This document shows positions 7,001-12,727 of a stretch of DNA of 12,727 nt, piece after piece (position 1 is the stretch's first letter; each line of letters starts with the position of its first letter). The position numbers and the translations under genes were made by a program. The notes under the pieces were generated by a model that saw only the letters and a list, made by a program, of their open reading frames with translations, did not search any database and was not told where the DNA came from. The stretch comes from Brumimicrobium sp964585545 (GTDB taxonomy: Bacteria > Bacteroidota > Bacteroidia > Flavobacteriales_D > Crocinitomicaceae): assembly GCA_964585545.1 (NCBI GenBank), contig CAZPDT010000032.1:1-12727 (forward strand). The letters are read 5' to 3'.

Positions 7001-8083
7001 ATGAAGCATAGAAGTTTAATTGTAGTTATCGTTTTGTTCTTTTCGTGCCAGCTTATGGCACAAAAAGTGTTTCCATATCTTGATTATTTGGGGCATCTTA
7101 AGAGCTTTCAAGATGGAATGTCAAGACAGGTTGATCATTTGAGACCTATTGATGTAAAATACTCGGAGGAGATCATCGCTTATATTGATAGCAAAAACGA
7201 TTTATTTGTTTATGACGGAGAGACAAAAGAAAAACTCTCTGGAATGGCCAATGACTATAAAATTGGAATTAACTTGGTTGCATGGAACGCTGGGCCTGTA
7301 ATTAATGTATGGGAAAAGGGCTCAAAACAAAACTTGACGTACTTTGGAGGACATTATGCGGTATCAGACAGTTTAGTTGTCTTTGAGGACACAAGAGACA
7401 ACGCTATTCGTGTATATTACAAAGGGCGAATTTATGATTTATATACCAGTGTGTCGCGTCCCCCATTTCCACATAAAATAGGAAGCAATACAGTAGCCTT
7501 TCGAGGAAACGGTGATAACTACTATGCTTTTATTGCTGGAAAAATAAAAGAAATAGGTGTTTATAATGATAACTTAAAGTTTGCTGCAGGAGCTAATTTA
7601 CTCGCTTTTAACGATCCTTTTAATCAATCTTTCGCTGCTGTTTTTATGGATGGTGTTTTTGATGTAGAAACCACAATGGTTCAAAATTATAAAGCAGGAT
7701 ACGATCTTATTGTATATTTGGATAGAAACAGTAACCTTAAAAGCTACATTGACGGAGACCTTGTTACGCTGAGTTCTTATGCTTCTTTTTATGATGTGTA
7801 TAGAAACATGGTGGTTTGGGGTGAAAATAGTGTTTTGTATACGTATTATAACGGTGGAAAATATGAGGTCGCCAACTATATTCCAAAAGAATATAAAATT
7901 AAAGATGGAGTTGTTGTATATAGGAATTTAAACGGTGGGGTTTCTGCTTTTTATAATGGACACAATATAATCATTAGTAATCTTACAGGAGCACCTTTTG
8001 AAATTAACGGAAGTACGATTAAAGTAACGGTTAGCAAGAACCGATATGTCTTTTTTAAAAACGGTAAAACGTATCAACAATAA
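7001..8083 (+). CDS. Exported protein of unknown function, predicted eight-fold beta-propeller
   Basis: A 360-residue protein with a signal peptide (1-20, LMA|QK; Cys16 has a poor lipobox, so a lipoprotein is less likely). I do not recognise a named family. The mature region is built from repeating units that open with a hydrophobic strand of type (L/V)(V/I)A(Y/F/W), followed by D/N-rich turns and a second strand ending YxxG(K/G). Units start near residues 58, 92, 125, 165, 200, 237, 271 and 304, with a last strand near 340. The spacing is 33-40 residues, as in beta-propeller blades. Examples are VVFEDTRDN...VYYKG, LIVYLDRNSN...YIDG and VVVYRNLNGG...FYNG. It follows the second subtilase by 58 bp across a terminator, so it may depend on read-through or on a promoter overlapping the terminator. 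Location is probably periplasm or outer-membrane periplasmic face. No catalytic motif is visible. Confidence 0.75.
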   Translation: MKHRSLIVVIVLFFSCQLMAQKVFPYLDYLGHLKSFQDGMSRQVDHLRPIDVKYSEEIIAYIDSKNDLFVYDGETKEKLSGMANDYKIGINLVAWNAGPVINVWEKGSKQNLTYFGGHYAVSDSLVVFEDTRDNAIRVYYKGRIYDLYTSVSRPPFPHKIGSNTVAFRGNGDNYYAFIAGKIKEIGVYNDNLKFAAGANLLAFNDPFNQSFAAVFMDGVFDVETTMVQNYKAGYDLIVYLDRNSNLKSYIDGDLVTLSSYASFYDVYRNMVVWGENSVLYTYYNGGKYEVANYIPKEYKIKDGVVVYRNLNGGVSAFYNGHNIIISNLTGAPFEINGSTIKVTVSKNRYVFFKNGKTYQQ

Positions 8084-8234
8084 TTTCACGAAAGACTTTT
8101 AAAACGGAACTACCAACTACTTTCTCAGCAATATGTTTTCAAACCTGATATGGGCAATGGGAAGAAGCTGTATTTTACGATAAGCAATAGAATATTAAGA
8201 CGTTAAAGGTGTATGAAAAATGAATATAAAATAA

Positions 8235-8275
8235 AAGGTTGATGTTGTCATATATTTTTATTGATATTCAACCTT
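8235..8275. repeat. Inverted repeat upstream of the sensor kinase
   Basis: AAGGTTGA (8235-8242) is perfectly complementary to TCAACCTT (8268-8275) across a 25-base AT-rich spacer. It sits 57 bp ahead of the kinase ATG at 8332. There is no T-run after it on the plus strand, so it is not a good terminator for the propeller gene. It could be an operator or a weak RNA hairpin in the leader. The 11 bases GATGTTGTCAT inside it (8241-8251) recur at 10958-10968, just after the response regulator gene. Confidence 0.35.
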
Positions 8276-8331
8276 GTGAATGGATAGCTAGCTGAATTAT
8301 TTATTATAACTTTAAAGAAATTTTGCCTATT

Positions 8332-10191
8332 ATGCTTTTGAATTGGTCTATAAAATTGGGTTTGATGTTGCTCATAGTACTTTTTTCAACTAAAAGTTAT
8401 GCACAATCAGAATTCCAAAAAGACTCAATTCAAATAATTACAAATGCCAACAAACTTATAGCCACTCAAATAAACACACAAAATCAAGACAGTTTAGTTG
8501 ATCTTTTAAGAAAGGATGTCTTACATGCAAACACAGCGACAGAAGATTTAATCCAATACTATCTCGCGAGACATTACTATTTGAAACAGAATGCCGATAA
8601 AGCATTTGACATTGTACACGCTCAACTCATTGACAACTATAATGCCAACCAAAGTGATGCAAAGTATTACAATATGAAGGGAGCTATTCTTAGTTTAAAA
8701 AGAGAATATGTTCGGGCAATTAAATCTTTTCTCAATGCTGCAGAGGGATATCAGAAACAAAATAATCTTTTGAGAGAGCACCTGATTTATAATAATATTG
8801 CCAACATTTACCTTGCTCTTGGCGATCATGACCAAGCATATCACTACATTCGACTTTGTTTCGAAGAACTTCAAAACCACACAAGTTACTCTCATTTTTT
8901 AAGCATTCTAGGTGTGCTTATTGTTTGTGAAAACAACGTTGATAAATTGGCATCAGCTGAGAAACATCTGCAATTGGGTTTAAAAATGCTCGATACTATT
9001 GAAGATGTCCAGGGAGAAGCCATCCTAAATTTTGGAAAGTCAGAGTGGGAGTTTAAAAACAAGCGGTACCATAAAGCGATACCATTTGCTTTAAAGAGTA
9101 AAGAAATCAGTGAGAAGTATGGACTAACCCAATTTAAAATAATGAGTTTAATTTTATTAATGGACATCCACAATCACCTTGGAGAAAACCAATTGGCCAT
9201 TGATTTTGGAAGTATTGCACTACGGGATATAGCTTCTTATAATAACCTATCTATGGAGCATTCTATTACCAATGGATTGGCAACGGCTTATGCGAGTATA
9301 GGGAGTTATGAGAAGGCCTATACCTATAAAAAACAAACCGATTCATTAAAATCTTTAGATCGGAATGAATCAAATAAAAGGATAATGGATCGTTTATTGA
9401 TAAAGTTTGAAACGTTAAAAAACAGAAACAAAATCTTAAAACAAGAAGCATTAATTGCAATTCAGAATAATGACTTAGAAAGAAGAAAAAACTTTTTAAC
9501 TATTGTGGGTTCTTCTTTGTTATTTGCCCTGATGATTATTGTAGGAATTATTATTTTCAATCGGCAAAGATTAAAATTGATTCAACATCGTGAAGAGGAA
9601 AAAATATTAAAAGCAGTGAGCAACACTGAAGAGAAGGAGAAAAACAGAATATCAAGCGAACTTCACGATGGAGTGGCTGCTGATTTAACTGCTTTAAAAC
9701 TTGAATTAGAACGAACGTCAGCCTCTGATAAAGCACTTATGATATTGCAAAATGCCCATCAAACAACCCGAAAAATTTCGCATAATCTTTCACCCTACAT
9801 GATCAATGAAAAGGGACTCATTGAAGCGCTTCGATATCTGGTAAAAAACAATAATATTAATGGTAATTTGAAGTTTTTTACCAACATAACCACTCCGCTA
9901 TCTTCACTTGACCAAAATATACAAATTATCCTTTTTAGGAGTACCCAAGAATTACTTCAAAATGCTTTAAAATATGCAGAGGCCAGTGAAATTGTAGTGC
10001 AGATAATGCACAATGCCGACAAACTTTCAATTAGTATAGAAGACAATGGGATAGGCATGGAAAAAGAAATAATCAATAACTCGGTTGGTCTGGGTTCATT
10101 AAAAAGGCGAATCGAATTGATTCAAGGTGAATTTCATTTGGATACTTTATCTGGAAAAGGAACAACTGCATTTATCAATTTAAAACTTTAG
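8332..10191 (+). CDS. TPR-containing sensor histidine kinase (HisKA_3 / HATPase_c, NarL-DegS type)
   Basis: A 619-residue membrane kinase counted from the ATG at 8332; a TTG at 8323 would add three residues. Signal peptide 1-24 (KSYA|Q), then a periplasmic helical region of TPR-like repeats (about 109-340; for example YYNMKGAILSLKREYVRAIKSF, IYNNIANIYLALGDHDQAYHYI and ATAYASIGSYEKAYTYKK). A coiled-coil-like linker (342-385) leads to one transmembrane helix (about 388-409). The cytoplasmic part has the HisKA_3 phosphoacceptor His445 in SSELHDGVAADL, then HATPase_c with N-box Asn544 (QELLQNALKY), G1 Asp571 (EDNGIGM) and G2 (VGLGSLKRR from about 585). All residues needed for autophosphorylation are present. 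Ligand unknown; TPRs suggest sensing through a protein or peptide partner. It is 2 bp from the response regulator, so the pair is one operon. Confidence 0.93.
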   Translation: MLLNWSIKLGLMLLIVLFSTKSYAQSEFQKDSIQIITNANKLIATQINTQNQDSLVDLLRKDVLHANTATEDLIQYYLARHYYLKQNADKAFDIVHAQLIDNYNANQSDAKYYNMKGAILSLKREYVRAIKSFLNAAEGYQKQNNLLREHLIYNNIANIYLALGDHDQAYHYIRLCFEELQNHTSYSHFLSILGVLIVCENNVDKLASAEKHLQLGLKMLDTIEDVQGEAILNFGKSEWEFKNKRYHKAIPFALKSKEISEKYGLTQFKIMSLILLMDIHNHLGENQLAIDFGSIALRDIASYNNLSMEHSITNGLATAYASIGSYEKAYTYKKQTDSLKSLDRNESNKRIMDRLLIKFETLKNRNKILKQEALIAIQNNDLERRKNFLTIVGSSLLFALMIIVGIIIFNRQRLKLIQHREEEKILKAVSNTEEKEKNRISSELHDGVAADLTALKLELERTSASDKALMILQNAHQTTRKISHNLSPYMINEKGLIEALRYLVKNNNINGNLKFFTNITTPLSSLDQNIQIILFRSTQELLQNALKYAEASEIVVQIMHNADKLSISIEDNGIGMEKEIINNSVGLGSLKRRIELIQGEFHLDTLSGKGTTAFINLKL

Positions 10192-10193
10192 GA

Positions 10194-10844
10194 ATGGAAA
10201 AGAAAAAACTGAATATCTTAATTGTTGACGACCATCAAATGTTATTAGAAGGGCTCCGGTCTTTTGTTGCTAATCAATTCCCCAACGCTACAATATTGCT
10301 TGCGTCCACTCATTCAGAGGTCATTAATATCATTCAAAAAAGAACAATAGATGTGTTGTTGCTGGATCTTATTCTTGGTAATGAAGATTCGAGAATGTTT
10401 CTGGATCAGCTGTTAATGATGTGTCCGGAGATGAAAATTATAGTCATTAGTTCGCTTGAGGAAGAACTTGTGGTCAAAGGAATACTCCAAAATGGAGGTC
10501 ATGGTTTTGTTGGAAAATCAAGCTCTACAATGTATATTTCAGATGCTATTCATACCGTTTTAAGGGGAGAAATTTATATTGACCCATTGCTTAAAGAAAA
10601 CTTCCAGAAAGGAAGCAAAGGAGATGAATCAAACACCATTGTTCTCACTTTAAGAGAAAAAGAGGTACTTAATGAAACCTTAAAAGGATTGCGTATTAAA
10701 GAAATTGCCGAAGCACTTTTTATCTCTGTAAAAACGGTAGAAAATCACCGGTCTAATCTTTTTACTAAATTTGGAGTTTCCAATGTTACTGGCCTTGTAA
10801 AAAAAGCTCTGTTGATGGGATTTATCCCCAATGATATAAAATAA
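10194..10844 (+). CDS. NarL/FixJ-type response regulator (REC + LuxR HTH)
   Basis: A 216-residue cytoplasmic transcription factor, normal length for the family. The receiver domain has the acidic pair Asp12/Asp13 (LIVDDH), phosphoacceptor Asp58 (VLLLDLIL), the switch Ser86/Ser87 (VISS) and the conserved Lys108 (GFVGKSS). A short linker leads to a LuxR-type helix-turn-helix: LTLREKEVL (151-159) and IAEALFISVKTVENHRSNLFTKFGVSN (171-197, described by its key residues KTVENHR). It follows the kinase stop by 2 bp and should be its cognate partner: His445 of the kinase to Asp58 here. Target genes are not evident from the window. No clear terminator follows, only T-rich sequence at 10851-10864. Confidence 0.95.
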   Translation: MEKKKLNILIVDDHQMLLEGLRSFVANQFPNATILLASTHSEVINIIQKRTIDVLLLDLILGNEDSRMFLDQLLMMCPEMKIIVISSLEEELVVKGILQNGGHGFVGKSSSTMYISDAIHTVLRGEIYIDPLLKENFQKGSKGDESNTIVLTLREKEVLNETLKGLRIKEIAEALFISVKTVENHRSNLFTKFGVSNVTGLVKKALLMGFIPNDIK

Positions 10845-11130
10845 GGACTCTTTTTCATTTTTTTAATTTCTAATAACATTTGTAAAGGTGATACAATTGG
10901 ATGTTGCAAGAAAAAGAATAGGACTAAAGAGAGTAGGGTAGAAGCTGAATCCACGCCGATGTTGTCATTTCATATTTAAAAGATTGATGTGGCGGCCTGT
11001 ATCTGCCTACTCCTCCAATCTGCTTCCTGTTGTTGCTACGCTGTTTAGTCAATTACGAACGGCTTTAGCCCACAACGAAGTTAACCCGAACTATTAACTG
11101 CGTTGAGCTCGCAAGCTCGGTTCAGAGATT

Positions 11131-11164
11131 TTTGTTATGAAAAGCTAAAATGGTAATAGGTTTG
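11131..11164 (+). promoter_or_regulatory. Promoter-like TTTG-N22-TAGGTTTG inside the 210-bp element
   Basis: TTTG at 11131-11134 and TAGGTTTG at 11157-11164 match the Bacteroidota -33 and -7 consensus with a 22-bp spacer, at the long end of the usual range. Transcription would start near 11170 and run through the 51-bp repeat and the two hairpins toward the recombinase ATG at 11510. Confidence 0.4.
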
Positions 11165-11239
11165 GGGAGCAGAGGAGTTTTTATGGTTCGGGATTGTAAC
11201 CTAATTTTAGGGTATAAAAATTTCGAGCATTTCCAAAGA

Positions 11240-11290
11240 TAGCAGGCAGTTTAGCTTTGGAATAGAAAATGTATGAATAGTTCGGGTTAA
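11240..11290 (+). repeat. 51-bp direct repeat, right copy
   Basis: Identical over all 51 bases to 278-328 and in the same orientation. Its last 15 bases are the right terminal inverted repeat of the 210-bp element. The two copies delimit 10,962 bp, measured repeat end to repeat end, that contains all genes from the epimerase to the response regulator but not the recombinase. Confidence 0.9.
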
Positions 11291-11307
11291 TTATTCACAT
11301 ACGAGTT

Positions 11308-11350
11308 TAGGCTCAAAAAGGAGCTTCCAAGGTCGCTCTTTTTGAGCCTA
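11308..11350. repeat. Long hairpin with a single bulged G
   Basis: TAGGCTCAAAAA (11308-11319) pairs perfectly with TTTTTGAGCCTA (11339-11350), and GAGC (11321-11324) with GCTC (11335-11338). G11320 is extrahelical and the loop is TTCCAAGGTC. The 16-bp stem is far stronger than chance. There is no T-tract after it, though the stem itself has an A/T core, so termination is possible but not classical. It sits 160 bp ahead of the recombinase start. Confidence 0.75.
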
Positions 11351-11352
11351 CA

Positions 11353-11372
11353 GCTGAGCACAACAGTTCAGC
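11353..11372. repeat. Second hairpin adjoining the bulged one
   Basis: GCTGAGC (11353-11359) pairs with GTTCAGC (11366-11372) through 7 bp including one G-T wobble, with loop ACAACA. It begins 2 bases after the preceding hairpin ends, so the two would stack as tandem structures in RNA or in single-stranded DNA. Confidence 0.45.
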
Positions 11373-11509
11373 AGGATTTCCGTATTCGTCAGAGCCGGGA
11401 GAGAACGATTCTTTTTTGACGCGTTTGCGAATTGAAATAATTGACTATTCATTTTTTTTACTATCTTAACGGGTAGATCAATGATATAAACCACCAAGAA
11501 TCAAAAAGA

Positions 11510-12556
11510 ATGTCAACTTTTAAAGCCACATTAATCAACCACAAAGGACAGCGTAGAATTGCTGTTGAATTTGAAAACAAACTAGAATTGCGCCAACGTT
11601 TTAAAAAACTCCGAGGCTCAAAATGGAGTGCCTCAAAAAGAGTATGGCACTTACCCGATAACAAAACTTATCGAAAGCAGTTTGGTTTGCCACTTTACGA
11701 CCCGGATTTTCTTTCTGAAGAAAAACGCAAACAATTGACTCAATTTACAAATTGGCTCACCGCTCATCGTTATTCGGAAAGTTCTGTAAACACTTATGTA
11801 AACACCATGCGTGTATTTCTTCACTTTTACAATCACAAACCACTAAGTGAAATTGGAAACGAAGAAATTATTCATTTTAACAATGAATATACCATCAAGA
11901 AAAAGCTTTCAAACTCCTATCAAAATCAGTTCATCAATGCTTTAAAATTATTTTTTAAAACTGTAGAAATGAGAAAAATAAACATTGAGTTAATTCAGCG
12001 TCCCAGACAAGAAAAGTTGCTCCCAAATGTGTTGAGCAAAGGAGAAATTAAAGCAATTTTAGAAGCGCATTCCAACTTCAAACATCGAATGATGCTTGTA
12101 CTCATTTACGCATGTGGATTAAGGCGAAGTGAATTAATTCAACTAAAACCTGCAGCTGTTGATAGCCAGAGAAAGCTATTAAAGATTAACCAAAGCAAGG
12201 GAAACAAGGATCGATACATTCCTATTTCAGATACAATCATTGAGTTATTACGTCAATATTACAAACTATTCAAGCCTAAAGTTTGGCTATTTGAAGGACA
12301 GAATCCTGGCGAGCAATATAGTCCAACAAGTTTACAAAAGGTTTTAAAAACGGCATTAACCAAAGCCAACATAAAAAAACCAGCTACTTTACATTGGCTA
12401 CGACATAGTTACGCCACCCATTTATTAGAAAGCGGAACTGACTTACGACACATTCAAGAACTACTAGGGCACGGGAGCAGTCGAACCACTGAAATATACA
12501 CACATGTAAGTATGAAGAGTTTACAAAACATCAGAAGTCCATTTGATGATTTATAG
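11510..12556 (+). CDS. Tyrosine recombinase/integrase (XerC/D-like) with Bacteroidota N-terminal module
   Basis: A 348-residue site-specific recombinase. Residues 1-60 form an N-terminal module with the pattern RRIAVEF...LRGSKWSASKRVWHLPDN, which I recall from stand-alone Bacteroidota integrases and take to be an accessory DNA-binding or arm-type domain. Residues about 70-160 are the SAM-like core-binding domain (FTNWLTAHRYSESSVNTYV). The catalytic domain has the full set: Arg205 (CGLRRSEL), Lys230 (SKGNKDRYIP), His295 and Arg298 (LHWLRHSYATHLL), His321 (LLGHGS) and nucleophile Tyr330 (TTEIYTHV). The C-terminus RSPFDDL resembles integron integrases, but the extra segment between the second and third catalytic patches that defines IntI is missing. 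It is about 50 residues longer than housekeeping XerC/XerD because of the N-terminal module. It stands alone beside repeats, so it may be the enzyme of a mobile or invertible element. Confidence 0.92.
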   Translation: MSTFKATLINHKGQRRIAVEFENKLELRQRFKKLRGSKWSASKRVWHLPDNKTYRKQFGLPLYDPDFLSEEKRKQLTQFTNWLTAHRYSESSVNTYVNTMRVFLHFYNHKPLSEIGNEEIIHFNNEYTIKKKLSNSYQNQFINALKLFFKTVEMRKINIELIQRPRQEKLLPNVLSKGEIKAILEAHSNFKHRMMLVLIYACGLRRSELIQLKPAAVDSQRKLLKINQSKGNKDRYIPISDTIIELLRQYYKLFKPKVWLFEGQNPGEQYSPTSLQKVLKTALTKANIKKPATLHWLRHSYATHLLESGTDLRHIQELLGHGSSRTTEIYTHVSMKSLQNIRSPFDDL

Positions 12557-12727
12557 AAAAACTTGTGAATATTCAGAAAATGTTTAATTTTGTTAAAAAT
12601 AACAACACCAAAAGGTGCACAAAGTCAACAAATGGTTGGTAGTATGTAGTCTGATGGTTGGGTTATAAGTAAGTTATAGGTAATAGTCCACTCTTCATCG
12701 GACACTCACACGTTATTGTACGGTTTA
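12557..12727. other. Non-coding region after the recombinase: small hairpins and tandem repeat
   Basis: TTGTTA-AAAA-TAACAA (12590-12605) and CACC-AAAA-GGTG (12606-12617) are two abutting hairpins, both with an AAAA tetraloop. No T-tract follows, so they do not make an ordinary terminator. GTCC (12688-12691) could pair with GGAC (12702-12705). The rest is AT-rich, with no gene visible up to the window edge. Confidence 0.4.
12662..12683 (+). repeat. Tandem 11-bp direct repeat
   Basis: GTTATAAGTAA (12662-12672) is followed without a gap by GTTATAGGTAA (12673-12683), differing at one base. Short direct repeats next to a tyrosine recombinase gene can be arm-type or core recombinase binding sites; here that is inference only. 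Confidence 0.5.

Larger units (their letters stand above)
11081..11290. mobile_element. 210-bp element with 15-bp terminal inverted repeats (MITE-like), carries right 51-bp repeat
   Basis: TTAACCCGAACTATT (11081-11095) is the exact reverse complement of AATAGTTCGGGTTAA (11276-11290). The interior has no long reading frame; it contains GAGCT-cgca-AGCTC (hairpin near 11105-11118), a TTTG-N22-TAGGTTTG promoter-like pair, and the right copy of the 51-bp repeat (11240-11290). The flanks show no obvious target-site duplication. Size and inverted ends fit a non-autonomous mobile element or a folded recombination site. The same end sequence near 314-328 shows that it is repeated in this genome. Confidence 0.5.
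10845..11509. other. Non-coding, repeat- and hairpin-rich region before the recombinase gene
   Basis: No credible gene lies in these 665 bases. The stretch holds GATGTTGTCAT (10958-10968, shared with 8241-8251), a GGCT-TT-AGCC mini-hairpin followed by CCCACAACGAAG (from 11061), the 210-bp inverted-end element (11081-11290) with an internal promoter-like sequence, and two adjacent hairpins (11308-11350 and 11353-11372). As at 1-280, the local composition is more GC-rich than the genes. This looks like a recombination or repeat locus attached to the recombinase gene downstream. Confidence 0.6.

Noticed and set aside
357..10844. Defence island or toxin-antitoxin system
   Set aside because: Every coding region is assignable to metabolism, envelope, protease or signalling families, or to an exported propeller; no nuclease, helicase, toxin or antitoxin signature is visible.
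10745..10954. Minus-strand 69-codon frame overlapping the end of the response regulator gene
   Set aside because: Mostly antisense to the HTH-coding part; no promoter and no protein-like domain.
11081..11290. Integron attC site
   Set aside because: The inverted ends do not give the RYYYAAC/GTTRRRY core sequences, and the recombinase lacks the integron-specific insertion. Kept as an unclassified element.
278..11290. CRISPR array or other clustered repeat
   Set aside because: Only two copies of the repeat, 11 kb apart, no regular spacers and no cas genes.
11308..11350. Plain Rho-independent terminator
   Set aside because: The stem is strong, but no T-tract follows on either strand; the A/T run lies within the stem. 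No gene ends nearby.
11461..11836. Minus-strand frames of 67 and 61 codons across the recombinase start
   Set aside because: Antisense shadows of a clearly coding gene with intact catalytic residues.

Overview
The window looks like chromosomal DNA of a marine- or freshwater-type Bacteroidota, most likely order Flavobacteriales. Evidence: low GC, a protease ending in a type IX secretion (T9SS) sorting domain, a protein of the Bacteroidota-restricted DUF5606 family, exported proteins whose signal peptides end in Ala-Gln, a TPR-type hybrid-free histidine kinase of the Bacteroidota kind, and several TAnnTTTG sequences (the Bacteroidota -7 promoter element) just ahead of genes. I cannot assign a genus.

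Layout. 1-356: non-coding, with inverted repeats and one copy of a 51-bp repeat. 357-1367 (+): NAD-dependent epimerase/reductase, possibly leaderless. 1411-1797 (-): small exported LTxxQ (Spy/CpxP-like) protein. 2011-2607 (-): DUF5606 protein with a Lys/Ala-rich tail. 2662-5214 (-): large secreted subtilase with a T9SS domain. It is divergent from 5338-6942 (+), a second exported subtilase with a helical insertion and no sorting domain. A terminator follows, then 7001-8083 (+), an exported protein that reads as an 8-fold beta-propeller of unknown function. 8332-10191 and 10194-10844 (+): a tightly coupled TPR/HisKA_3 sensor kinase and NarL-type response regulator. 10845-11509: repeat-rich non-coding DNA. 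11510-12556 (+): a tyrosine recombinase with a Bacteroidota-type N-terminal module. 12557-12727: small hairpins and a tandem 11-bp repeat.

How the parts may work together. The central genes look like ordinary cell-envelope functions: two exported proteases, a chaperone-like periplasmic protein, a predicted propeller and a two-component system. I see no proof that they form one pathway; only the kinase and regulator are clearly a unit. The less ordinary part is the repeat and recombinase architecture. A perfect 51-bp direct repeat lies at 278-328 and 11240-11290, bracketing about 11 kb. The right copy is the end of a 210-bp element (11081-11290) with 15-bp perfect inverted ends and an internal promoter-like sequence, followed by two hairpins and then the recombinase gene. 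This could be a recombinase-associated non-autonomous element or repeat family. Whether the recombinase acts on these repeats is inference.
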